14,694 bases of DNA from Fidelibacterota bacterium (GTDB lineage: Bacteria > Fidelibacterota > JAANXI01). Position numbers and translations under genes: made by a program. The DNA lies in the NCBI GenBank assembly GCA_018263365.1, contig JAANXI010000048.1:1-14694 (forward strand), in the 5' to 3' direction. Positions within the stretch are counted from its first letter, which is position 1. Every line of letters starts with the position of its first letter. The notes under the pieces were generated by a model. It did not search any database. It saw nothing but the letters and a program-made list of their open reading frames with translations, and was not told the DNA's origin. Below, piece after piece: positions 6,264 to 14,694 of this stretch.

Positions 6264-8957
6264 CTATTCGAGTTCCTCAACTTCTTCGAACTCCCCTTCC
6301 ATCACTTCGTCCGTATCTTCATCTGAGACATTTTGAGAACCGGTTTTGTTGAACCGGAACTCACCATCGGCGTAATCGATTTCGATGGTGTCCCCGGGCC
6401 GGACTTTCTCTTCGAGTACAGCAGTTGCCAGTCGGTCGACCACCTGCTTTTGCAATACCCGCTTAATCGGCCGGGCGCCGAAGGAGGGTTCATATCCCAT
6501 CTCAGCGATCTGCTGTACCGCATCATCGGACAGTTCTGCGCGGACATCCATATTTTTAATGCGTTTGCGTAACCGCTGAAACTGCAGCCGGACGATCTTT
6601 CGGATGTCCTCCAGCGTCAGGGGCTCGAAGACGATTACATCATCGATGCGGTTCAGGAACTCCGGACGCACATTTTGCTTTAGCTGGTGCAGGACTTCCT
6701 CTTTCATCTCCTCGCAGATGATTTCACGATTTTCCGGGGTGATCTCCTCCATCTTTTGCATGATGAACTGCGAACCGAGGTTCGAGGTCATGATAATGAT
6801 GGTATTCCGAAAATTGACGGTCTTCCCTTTGTTGTCAGTCAGGCGGCCGTCATCCAGCACCTGCAACAAAATATTAAACACATCCGGGTGCGCTTTCTCT
6901 ATCTCGTCGAGTAAAACCACGGAGTACGGCTTGCGGCGCACAGCCTCAGTCAGTTGTCCCCCTTCATCGTATCCGACGTATCCCGGCGGCGAACCGACCA
7001 GCCGGGCCACTGAATGTTTTTCCATGTATTCCGACATATCGAGGCGCACCATAGCATCTTCATCGTCGAATAAGAACTCTGCCAGAGATTTCGCAAGCTC
7101 CGTCTTTCCCACACCGGTTGAGCCGATAAAGATGAATGTGCCAATGGGACGGGCTTCATCCTGTAGTCCAGCCCGCGCTCTGCGGATGGCATTGGATACG
7201 GTCGTAATCGCCTCGTCCTGTCCGATGAGCCGTTGATGGAGCCGGTCTTCCATTTTCAGCAGCTTTTCCCGCTCCGATTCCATCATCCGGCTGACAGGAA
7301 TACCTGTCCATTTCGAGACAATTTCAGCGATGTCTTCGGTCGTGACTTCCTCTTTCAGGAGCGTATCGCCTGATTCCCTGAGTTCGTCCAATTCTGTGGT
7401 TTTGTTTTCCAGTGTCTCCCTGAGTTCCACTAATTTACCGTGCTGTAATTCGGCGGCTTTCTCCCAGTCGCCTTCGCGGGTGGCGCGTTCTGCCGCCATT
7501 TTCGTCTCGTCGATGACTTTTTTCAGCCGCTGAACGTCCTGGATCATCTCCTTTTCGTGTTCCCACTGGGCCCGCAACTCGTCAGATTCCTCTCTGAGAT
7601 CGGCCATTTCCTGCTGCACTTTTTCCAGCCGCTTCTGCGCTCCATCCGAATCTTCTTTTTGCAGCGCATGGGATTCCACTTCCAACTGCCGAATGCGACG
7701 TTCGACTTCATCCAGTTCGGCCGGCAGGCTATCGATTTCGCTCCGGAGTTTACTCCCCGCTTCATCAATGAGATCGATAGCTTTATCCGGCAGGAATCGG
7801 TCGGTCAAATACCGGTGTGACAGTTCTGCAGCGGAAATTATCGCTTCATCCAGAACCCGGACCCCGTGATGCACTTCGTATTTGTCCTTCAGTCCCCGTA
7901 AAATGGAAATAGTATCCTCCACAGACGGTTCCTCGATGGTGATGGGCTGAAAACGCCGTTCCAATGCCGCGTCTTTTTCAATGTTTTTCCGGTATTCATC
8001 AATGGTTGTCGCACCGATGGCACGCAGTTCACCCCGCGCCAGTTGCGGCTTGAGCAGATTCGACGCATCAACCGCCCCTTCCGCTGCCCCGGCGCCGACC
8101 ACGGTATGTAACTCATCTATGAAGAGGATAATTTCGCCTTCGCTTTCGCTGACTTCCTTCAATACTGCTTTCAGTCGATCCTCGAATTCGCCGCGAAATT
8201 TCGCACCGGCGATGAGGGCGCCCATGTCAAGTGCGACAATGCGTTTGTTCTGCATATTCGTCGGCACATCGCCTTCAACTACCCGTTGGGCGATACCTTC
8301 GGCGATGGCGGTTTTTCCAACGCCCGGATCGCCGATCAATACAGGATTGTTCTTTTTTCTGCGCGTTAGCACTTGCAGCACCCGTCGAATTTCCTCATCT
8401 CTGCCGATAATCGGATCCAGTTTGCCCCGGCGGGCCAATTCGTTCAGGTCCCGCCCAAAACGCTTCAGTGATTCGTATTTCTCCTCAGGTGATTGATCAG
8501 TCACCCGCTGTCCGCCGCGAATATCCTTGAGCACATTCAGAATGACATCTTTGGTCACGCCTTGCTGTTTCAGGTACTGCACAAATTTGCCGGTTCCCGC
8601 TTCCACGGTTCCGATCAGCACGTGCTCGTTACTGATATATTCGTCGTTAAGCTGCTGCGCCTCTTTCTGCGCTGCATCAAATATCTTGTTAAACTCCTGT
8701 GATAATCGAGCCTGACCGATACCGCCGCCCTGCTGGGTTGGCAGCGATTCCAGTTCGTCATGTATTTGCGCTTGAATAGCAGAGACATCCACACCGATTT
8801 TCTGCAAAATCGATTTTATCACGCTCTCGGACTGGTCGAGCACAAAATCATAATAATGGACCGGATGAATTTCCGGATTCCCCTGGGATTCGGCGCGCTC
8901 AATTGCGCCTTTCAGCGCCTCTTGCACTTTTAATGTCAGTTTATCAAACGAAATCAT
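6264..8957 (-). CDS. clpB: ClpB (Hsp100) protein disaggregase
   Basis: A cytoplasmic 897-residue AAA+ disaggregase, about 40 residues longer than the E. coli protein. In order: N-terminal Clp repeat domain (1-145); NBD1 with Walker A GDPGVGKT (209-216), Walker B ILFIDE (277-282) and arginine fingers R334/R335; a coiled-coil middle domain (about 405-535) rich in Glu, Lys and Leu; NBD2 with Walker A GSTGVGKT (612-619), Walker B VVLLDE (680-685), pore loop GYVG (659-662) and sensor 2 GARPIKR (827-833). The NBD1 pore loop reads GAKFRGE, with Phe at 254 where Tyr is common; the aromatic function is kept. The last 19 residues are an acidic tail. With DnaK it pulls proteins out of aggregates. The ATG has AGGAGG at 8968-8973. 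It follows tamA by 18 nt, so read-through from the tamBA genes is likely; no CIRCE element or clear heat-shock promoter is visible. Confidence 0.98.
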   Translation of the reverse strand: MISFDKLTLKVQEALKGAIERAESQGNPEIHPVHYYDFVLDQSESVIKSILQKIGVDVSAIQAQIHDELESLPTQQGGGIGQARLSQEFNKIFDAAQKEAQQLNDEYISNEHVLIGTVEAGTGKFVQYLKQQGVTKDVILNVLKDIRGGQRVTDQSPEEKYESLKRFGRDLNELARRGKLDPIIGRDEEIRRVLQVLTRRKKNNPVLIGDPGVGKTAIAEGIAQRVVEGDVPTNMQNKRIVALDMGALIAGAKFRGEFEDRLKAVLKEVSESEGEIILFIDELHTVVGAGAAEGAVDASNLLKPQLARGELRAIGATTIDEYRKNIEKDAALERRFQPITIEEPSVEDTISILRGLKDKYEVHHGVRVLDEAIISAAELSHRYLTDRFLPDKAIDLIDEAGSKLRSEIDSLPAELDEVERRIRQLEVESHALQKEDSDGAQKRLEKVQQEMADLREESDELRAQWEHEKEMIQDVQRLKKVIDETKMAAERATREGDWEKAAELQHGKLVELRETLENKTTELDELRESGDTLLKEEVTTEDIAEIVSKWTGIPVSRMMESEREKLLKMEDRLHQRLIGQDEAITTVSNAIRRARAGLQDEARPIGTFIFIGSTGVGKTELAKSLAEFLFDDEDAMVRLDMSEYMEKHSVARLVGSPPGYVGYDEGGQLTEAVRRKPYSVVLLDEIEKAHPDVFNILLQVLDDGRLTDNKGKTVNFRNTIIIMTSNLGSQFIMQKMEEITPENREIICEEMKEEVLHQLKQNVRPEFLNRIDDVIVFEPLTLEDIRKIVRLQFQRLRKRIKNMDVRAELSDDAVQQIAEMGYEPSFGARPIKRVLQKQVVDRLATAVLEEKVRPGDTIEIDYADGEFRFNKTGSQNVSDEDTDEVMEGEFEEVEELE

Positions 8958-8975
8958 AATGTCATAACCTCCTAC

Positions 8976-10880
8976 TTAAAACGCGTACTGCAAACCTAAA
9001 TTAACACGCCATAAGTGATCACGTTCATCATACTCATATTGTTCGTCTTTACCATATGTTTCTGGTCTAAGTTTCCGACCAAAATCTAACCGAGCTGGCC
9101 CTAAAGGGGTTGCAAAGGTTATTCCAAATCCAAAAGTCGGACTTATTGACACAATATCAAGTCCATACTGGCCACCGTAGTTTGAAGCAATCTGACCAGC
9201 GTCAAAAAATATTTCCCCACCAAACTGCCATATAATCGGGAACCGTAATTCAAGATTCATAATAAGTTTTACCCGATCTCCCTGCGGAATCCAATTCTCA
9301 TTGGTACTGTTCCATTGTCTCTCAAACATATCCGTCTGATATCCTCTTACACTAGTGGCCCCACCCAGCCGAAACAATTCATAATCAGGTATGCTATCTC
9401 CGTTAGTTGAATAATTGTGCAGGCTTCCTAAATTGATTCGTCCAGCAAGCGTCATATTGGAAAAGACCGGCCAGTATTTGCTTACAGAAACCTCCACACG
9501 GTAGAAGTTTGATTGTCCTCCCAAAATTCCACCAAAGAGTTTCGGTTCAACCGTTAGAACAAATCCTTGCCTCGGGTAGAGAAAATTCTCTCTGGTGTCC
9601 CGGCGAAATAAAAATGCAATGCTTCGTTCTTGCCCACCTTCTGCTGCCGGATCCAAAGCAGTACCTTCAGGCAATGAGATCTGCTGCCACGTTAAAATAG
9701 AACGTAACGTCAATTCTCTGCGCTGTGTATGTTGGAATGTGATGTCAGTTCCCCAGCGATCAAGTGGTTGACTTGCTATATCGTACGTCTTTCTTTCATA
9801 AAAAAATCGCAAAGTTGTCGGTACGCGATAATGCCCCAACCACGGTTCCGTGTATCTGAGTTCCGTGGTAGGGTACGAATTTCCGGGCTCAGTAATGTTA
9901 AACAGAAGTCCGGCTGATGCGCTCAGCTGTCGTCCGGATGAAATCAAATTTCGATGCCCCCACTCAACCGAGGTTTCCAGCGCCGGGATCGGTTCCGCAC
10001 TTGGGGTGGTTTGGTATTGCCCGGCGCCCATATCAAACCGCACCGTCCTGAATTCCCGTTCCCGGACACTTACCTGCAAATCCACCTGTTGCGAATCAGG
10101 GGTAGTCGGCGCAGGTCGGATATTCACATCGGCAAAGAGACCTGTTTCGTAAATTCGGCGCTGGCTCTCCCGTATTTCCTCACCGCTGTATTGATCGCCT
10201 CTCTGAAGTGTTATTTCCCGTCTGACTACATACGGCTGTACTTCCGACGCTCCGTTAATTCGTATATTGTTCACCGTAACAGTCTGATTTTCCTGAATCG
10301 TAATTTTTGCGGAAGTTTCCCGACCTTTGGCATTGATTTGATACTGGATATTCGCAAACGGCTTTCCGGCATTTTCGTAGGCTTTCTGCAAATCTTCGAT
10401 CGCCTGTTGAAGTGCATACGGGTTGTACGGTTCGCCGATTGAGACCTCATCGAAATACTGGCGAACCTGGTGTATCGGAAAAACCACGTTCCCATCGATT
10501 GTCATCTCTTCCAGAAAATATTGCTCTCCTTCGGAAATGTTGAGATAAACCGCAACCCGGCGATTTTCACCCATGTGAAAAGAATCTGATACAGAGACGT
10601 TGGTATAGCCGTGCTGCCGGTAAAAGGCTTCTATCTGGATTACGTCCAGCCTGAGAACGCGCTTATTAAACTCGGTTCCCCGTCCGAAAGTGGTAAGTTT
10701 CCCCGAATGCAAATTCATTTCCTCACGGATCGCCTCGTCCGGATACACACTGTTTCCATTAATTGCGATACTTTTTACCCGGTAGGTGGAGGGCGAAATC
10801 ATCTGTTGAGAAAAGGCCGGAGTAATCCAGAAGAACAGGCAATATATCGCAAAAACAATGGATAACGTTTTGGAATACAC
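8976..10880 (-). CDS. tamA: Outer-membrane Omp85 family protein with three POTRA domains, TamA-like
   Basis: A 634-residue outer-membrane barrel protein. Residues 1-25 are a signal peptide. Three POTRA domains follow, at about 33-118, 119-200 and 201-278. A C-terminal 16-strand-type barrel fills about 279-634; it holds the Omp85 lid-loop motif VRGY (511-514) in GGATSVRGYQ and ends in Phe, as expected for the C-terminal barrel signal. BamA usually has five POTRAs; three POTRAs and the adjacent tamB gene favour a TamA role, helping to insert or assemble outer-membrane components. A short BamA or TamL-type homologue remains possible. The start is a GTG with no clear ribosome site, 7 nt after the tamB stop; an in-frame stop lies seven codons upstream, so translation probably depends on coupling to tamB. 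The barrel-coding part at about 8980-9840 looks more AT-rich than the rest. Confidence 0.86.
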   Translation of the reverse strand: MYSKTLSIVFAIYCLFFWITPAFSQQMISPSTYRVKSIAINGNSVYPDEAIREEMNLHSGKLTTFGRGTEFNKRVLRLDVIQIEAFYRQHGYTNVSVSDSFHMGENRRVAVYLNISEGEQYFLEEMTIDGNVVFPIHQVRQYFDEVSIGEPYNPYALQQAIEDLQKAYENAGKPFANIQYQINAKGRETSAKITIQENQTVTVNNIRINGASEVQPYVVRREITLQRGDQYSGEEIRESQRRIYETGLFADVNIRPAPTTPDSQQVDLQVSVREREFRTVRFDMGAGQYQTTPSAEPIPALETSVEWGHRNLISSGRQLSASAGLLFNITEPGNSYPTTELRYTEPWLGHYRVPTTLRFFYERKTYDIASQPLDRWGTDITFQHTQRRELTLRSILTWQQISLPEGTALDPAAEGGQERSIAFLFRRDTRENFLYPRQGFVLTVEPKLFGGILGGQSNFYRVEVSVSKYWPVFSNMTLAGRINLGSLHNYSTNGDSIPDYELFRLGGATSVRGYQTDMFERQWNSTNENWIPQGDRVKLIMNLELRFPIIWQFGGEIFFDAGQIASNYGGQYGLDIVSISPTFGFGITFATPLGPARLDFGRKLRPETYGKDEQYEYDERDHLWRVNLGLQYAF

Positions 10881-10887
10881 AGGGCGC

Positions 10888-13800
10888 TTAATAATTGTAT
10901 TTTAACCGGTATTTAAAGTGATATAAGCCTGCTTCGTCTACTTCGCCCACAAACGACATATAACGGTTGAGCTGATATTCCAGCCCAAGAGTATTCGTCG
11001 GATTCTCCGCCAGAAAGCCGCGGCCATACGTAAAATATAAGTTCGGTGCTACACGCCGGCCAACAGTAATTGTGACGTTTTCCAAATTTTGGATATTCTG
11101 GCCTTCCGTTTCCAGATCAAAGGTTTCAAGCCCCATTAACTGGCTGCCGTATTGCTCGAGTTGCCGTTCCAGATATGTAGTAAAGATGGACTGAATTTCC
11201 GGTGTAGTCAGTCCCTCCTGTTCGATCTGCGAGTTAAAAGTCAGGATAGATAATATTTCGCCTTCGCTATATCCGGTCTCTTCTTCCGGGGTCTCCAAAG
11301 AGATTTTGGGGTTATCCAATTCCCCGGAGAGGGTTATTGTAACATCCACCTGATCCTCGATCTCCGTGGTCGCCACAATATTAAGCCGGGGATTAAATTC
11401 GACCGGATCAAAGAAAATCTGTCCCTCCTGGATGGTAAAGGTGTCGTTATAATAGTAATATTTGCCGCGGATCACATTCATGGAACCGGATAAATTCACC
11501 GGTTCCGCTCCGTGGCGGACAATCCACAGGTCGCCCTCGAACTCGGCATTTACCTGGTTATTTCGAATGTAGAAATTTCCCGGAAAAGTCGTGTGTAAAT
11601 TATATTCAACGTACCGTTCGCCTTCTCGGGTGGTTGAAATATCCTTCGGCGTATCATCTTTTGCAAAATCCATGCGGAGGACGACTTCATCCGGCTGGAG
11701 ATCTCCCACAATCATCAAAGAATCCTGGCCGGTAAGACTGATATTGGCGTCCGTAACGCCTTCGATTTCACCCAGTAACGTGCGAATATAGAGATCTTCG
11801 CCATCCAGCTGAAGATGTAATCCCGGCTCGAAGAACCGAGTAAAATCGAGAGAGCCGGATAATTCGAGATTGGGGTCCGTGTCCGGTACTTCCCTGTTAA
11901 ACAGGTTACTCAACCAATGTTTTATCCGGTTAAAAGTGCCTTCAATGATTTCGCGATCGCCGGGACTGTGCATTTTCGCGGTAAAGTCACGCACTTCCAT
12001 CCGGTTATTCCGTAAAATCCCCTGTCCGTTGACCGCATTAATTTCATTTTCCAGAGATGTAACCTCGATATTGGCATCCTTGATAGTAATTTGACCGTCT
12101 CTGCGAGGAGCATCAGGGGTACCGGATACGCGCAGATCAAGCACAAAATCACCGGTAACCGCATCCACATCGGCCATATATTTGCTGATGAACTGGAGTC
12201 TGGGGGTATTGGCATGAAAATCCAGTTGCATTGGCTTGTCACGTCGTAACCGGAAAAGTGGGTGCAGGAGATCGATTTCAAGTGGAAGGTACCCGCTTCC
12301 GGTATATCGGCCGCTCTCCGCTGTTTCGCTAAGCCGGATGTCATCAAAGGTCAGTCGATTGTTTTCGTATGTTCCGGAAGAAGTCAGATGATACCCTTCA
12401 ATGGCATCAAACCGCGGTTCGTGAACTTCCAGATCAAACGAGAGGTTTGGATTATCAAGATCCCCACCAACTGAGATAGTTCCGGAAACTTCTCCGGCCA
12501 TTTTTTGCTTCATTTTTATAAACTGGACATAATCTTCCAGGAACATACCATTCAGTTGAATATCTGCAGAGACTGGTTGATCCGGACGAATTTGTACTGT
12601 ATCCGCCTGCAATATTGCCCCCAAATCAAATGGCACAGTTCCGTTAAACGTGACCGTCCCGCTTTCCTGACTACGAATCTCTCCATCCGTGATCGCGATG
12701 GTTTTTTTCTTGTAATCTAATTGGGCTTGTACCGTCGAATAGTGCAAGTCCCGCCATACCACATTTGCCAATTCAATATCGGAAAAAATGCTCTTCTGGT
12801 CTCCTTTACTGGTAAAGGTCGCAGAGCCATTAAAAACCCCGGTAAAAGGTATGGGCTCCCGTCTATTCAACGGGCCCAGGTCGATGTTTGTAAAATCCAC
12901 CTGGGTTCGCAGGGTATCTGCATCTTTGACTGCGCCGGAGAAGGTGACTAATCCGTCATTGACTCCCAAGACACCCTGTGGAATATTCACACCATTCTCA
13001 CGGATTTGAAATGGTAATGGCGTGCGATTATGCACAAAAGCATTTTTGTATTGGAGCTCAACTTTGCTGAGGCTTCCGCGTAAATCCTTCGAAATCCCTC
13101 CGGAGACGTAAAGGTGATCATCCTGAGCAGAGAAACGCAGATTTTGAACTACGATAGAGTCCCCGATCGTCTCAGCCGCTAAATTTCCGTAGGTCACATC
13201 TTTTCCCCACGCCTGTCCATGCCGGGCTTCGGCAAATAGCCGCCCGCCCCGCAAATCCTGCAAATTTTCCATCGATGTATATGCTGCAACCGTATCAAAG
13301 TGAAATGTACGGAAGCCAATATTCCGCAACTTGATCCGGCTATCCAGTGCCGTACTGTCGACCGTTCCGGACAGATTCACCATACCGTATGCTTCTCCAT
13401 AGATTTTTGGCAGGTCAAGGGCTGTGGAAAGATAATCGAAGCGCTCCGTTGCCAACCGGAGGTCAATATTGAGTGCGCCCGCAAGCGTATACCATCCGTG
13501 GAGTCGCCAATCCGCAGTAGCGAACTCGACGAACAAACTGTCCCGCACAGCGAGGGTATCATTTTCGAAAGATACTTTCCCCAGGACTCCTGAGACTTTG
13601 TACTCATCAATTGCCGAGGATTGGAGGTCGATATCGGCGGTCATTTTCGGCGTTGCAATATGCCCGGAACTATCCACAAGCGTCATATTTCCCGACAGAT
13701 TGGTTGCCGGGAATTCTTCGGTAAAATCGCGTAAATCCACGGATTGTAGATGGAAATTGGCTTTGCCCCCCTTATTTATCACGTAATCCCCGTCAAATCC

Positions 13801-14694
13801 GATGCGCCCGCCTCCAACCGCAATATTTCCGGACCTTACATCGAACGATTGTCCGGTGGTTGATAGATCTATTTCTCCGGCGGCAGGGGTATTCTCATCT
13901 AACCGTCCGTCAAAAGAAGTTTGGATGTGATATGTTTGAAAATCGGTACGGATTTTTCCTTCGATATCCCATTGGTCGTTGCTAAAGTATGTGATTCCGT
14001 AGCGTGGCAAAATCGAGCCCAGCGATAATTGCGAAGTCCGGAAGTGCATATCGACCATCGTTTCCGGCGCGATATCTACTTTCCCATCCAGCAACACAAA
14101 GGCCGAATCGTACATAAATTCCACATTCTTAACCCGTATCGAATCCGGATACTGGTGAATTAAAAATTTGATACTCCGAAGCTGTTGTTCGGGCTGAACC
14201 GCTTCGATGGAGCTGAAATCCCCGGTAATAGTGAGTGCCTGTTCTCCCTGATCTATACGCATTTCGCCGGTAATCTTGCTGACATTTAATTTGTCCTGCG
14301 CAGCCCCGTAAACAAATCGGCCCTCATTAATTTGCAGCTTTTCAATAGTGAACTGTGCACGGGGAGCGACCTTCGTGGTCTTAGTTCCTGACGGTTTGGG
14401 TGACGCAATCTGCCGGGCCAAGAGCTCTAACCCCTCATTGTAATAGATTACCGGCTTATCGATGTGGATTTCATCAATGGCAAACTCCCCGATTACCACC
14501 TTCCACGGGGCGTATTGCAGTGTAAGACTGTTTGCCGTAAATAGTACGCTGTCGGTCATTGTTGTCACCACGACATTATCGCCGGACAGCTGGTTCAGGA
14601 TATTACCAGTGAGCCGCTCTGCGGTAATTTCGATATTATACCGTTCTTCCAGTTGCGTATTGAAATACGACAGGAGCTGGTTGGTCCAGAGGGT
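10888..14694 (-). CDS. tamB: TamB-like translocation/assembly module protein (5' end cut by window edge)
   Basis: Partial gene: the frame is open from the right edge, giving 1268 visible residues; the true start and the N-terminal membrane anchor lie outside. The GTG at 14571 is not the start, because 41 further codons upstream read as TamB-like sequence (for example LTGNILNQLSGDNV). The visible protein is a very long beta-rich chain with AsmA/TamB-type repeating strands and little helix. The last 400 residues or so match the TamB (DUF490) C-terminal domain, with a segment such as IRGKYYYYNDTFTIQEGQ, a run of strand repeats, and an ending in strands finishing YKLKYNY-like (KYRLKYNY). TamB spans the periplasm and, with TamA, supports outer-membrane protein assembly and probably lipid transfer. 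Here tamB comes before tamA, the reverse of E. coli. The neighbour 7 nt downstream is the TamA-like barrel. Confidence 0.93.
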   Translation of the reverse strand, partial: TLWTNQLLSYFNTQLEERYNIEITAERLTGNILNQLSGDNVVVTTMTDSVLFTANSLTLQYAPWKVVIGEFAIDEIHIDKPVIYYNEGLELLARQIASPKPSGTKTTKVAPRAQFTIEKLQINEGRFVYGAAQDKLNVSKITGEMRIDQGEQALTITGDFSSIEAVQPEQQLRSIKFLIHQYPDSIRVKNVEFMYDSAFVLLDGKVDIAPETMVDMHFRTSQLSLGSILPRYGITYFSNDQWDIEGKIRTDFQTYHIQTSFDGRLDENTPAAGEIDLSTTGQSFDVRSGNIAVGGGRIGFDGDYVINKGGKANFHLQSVDLRDFTEEFPATNLSGNMTLVDSSGHIATPKMTADIDLQSSAIDEYKVSGVLGKVSFENDTLAVRDSLFVEFATADWRLHGWYTLAGALNIDLRLATERFDYLSTALDLPKIYGEAYGMVNLSGTVDSTALDSRIKLRNIGFRTFHFDTVAAYTSMENLQDLRGGRLFAEARHGQAWGKDVTYGNLAAETIGDSIVVQNLRFSAQDDHLYVSGGISKDLRGSLSKVELQYKNAFVHNRTPLPFQIRENGVNIPQGVLGVNDGLVTFSGAVKDADTLRTQVDFTNIDLGPLNRREPIPFTGVFNGSATFTSKGDQKSIFSDIELANVVWRDLHYSTVQAQLDYKKKTIAITDGEIRSQESGTVTFNGTVPFDLGAILQADTVQIRPDQPVSADIQLNGMFLEDYVQFIKMKQKMAGEVSGTISVGGDLDNPNLSFDLEVHEPRFDAIEGYHLTSSGTYENNRLTFDDIRLSETAESGRYTGSGYLPLEIDLLHPLFRLRRDKPMQLDFHANTPRLQFISKYMADVDAVTGDFVLDLRVSGTPDAPRRDGQITIKDANIEVTSLENEINAVNGQGILRNNRMEVRDFTAKMHSPGDREIIEGTFNRIKHWLSNLFNREVPDTDPNLELSGSLDFTRFFEPGLHLQLDGEDLYIRTLLGEIEGVTDANISLTGQDSLMIVGDLQPDEVVLRMDFAKDDTPKDISTTREGERYVEYNLHTTFPGNFYIRNNQVNAEFEGDLWIVRHGAEPVNLSGSMNVIRGKYYYYNDTFTIQEGQIFFDPVEFNPRLNIVATTEIEDQVDVTITLSGELDNPKISLETPEEETGYSEGEILSILTFNSQIEQEGLTTPEIQSIFTTYLERQLEQYGSQLMGLETFDLETEGQNIQNLENVTITVGRRVAPNLYFTYGRGFLAENPTNTLGLEYQLNRYMSFVGEVDEAGLYHFKYRLKYNY

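Noticed and set aside
6604..7236. 210-codon plus-strand open frame inside clpB
   Set aside because: Antisense shadow of highly conserved NBD2 coding sequence; product is low-complexity Ser/Arg-rich.
7981..8496. 171-codon plus-strand open frame inside clpB
   Set aside because: Antisense to the NBD1 region of clpB, with no recognisable domain or ribosome site.
10888..14571. Treating the GTG at 14571 as the tamB start
   Set aside because: The frame remains open and TamB-like through to the window edge, so the GTG is internal.

Overview
The window is a gene-dense bacterial segment in which all ten recognisable genes lie on the minus strand, so transcription runs from the high-coordinate end to the low one. 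There are no tRNA or rRNA genes, CRISPR arrays, insertion sequences or prophage genes that I can see, and no gene-free stretch above about 120 bases. Both end genes run off the window: the 5' end of tamB at the right, and the 3' end of a gldG-like gene at the left. The tamB/tamA pair, a lipoprotein and the outer-membrane barrel show a Gram-negative envelope. The gldA/gldF/gldG-type transporter beside a MoxR-DUF58-BatD-like set points to the Bacteroidota/FCB side of the tree. Several genes have strong AGGAGG-type Shine-Dalgarno sites, which Bacteroidota proper use little. A non-Bacteroidota FCB or related lineage (Calditrichota, Marinimicrobia, KSB1 or Gemmatimonadota-like) is therefore my best guess. 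That placement is inference and not proven here.

In transcription order, the right-hand third (14694-8976) is tamB followed by a three-POTRA Omp85 barrel gene (tamA-like). They are 7 nt apart and form an envelope-biogenesis pair. Only 18 nt further on is clpB (8957-6264), a full-length Hsp100 disaggregase with an added acidic C-terminal tail. A gap of about 120 nt follows that carries a candidate promoter and a small perfect inverted repeat.

The left part (6144-1) is a compact set of seven genes: a TPR lipoprotein, a MoxR AAA+ ATPase, a DUF58 protein with an intact MIDAS, a BatD-like single-span protein, an ABC ATPase (GldA type), an ABC permease (GldF type) and the start of a GldG-like auxiliary protein. 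The last four are packed with 4-nt stop/start overlaps or a 4-nt gap, so they are very probably translationally coupled. From family knowledge, MoxR/DUF58/Bat proteins form chaperone-like envelope-stress assemblies, and GldA/F/G form an ABC-2 exporter needed for gliding in Flavobacteria but widespread in non-gliders. Their strict co-packing suggests that the MoxR-DUF58-BatD module serves or regulates this transporter. That is inference.

I did not find a clearly undescribed system. The points most worth a second look are the reduced Bat module (no BatA/BatB-like membrane vWA protein in the window) joined to the Gld-type exporter, the placement of clpB between two envelope gene sets, the acidic ClpB tail, an apparent base-composition step inside the tamA barrel, and the inverted repeats in the two larger intergenic gaps.
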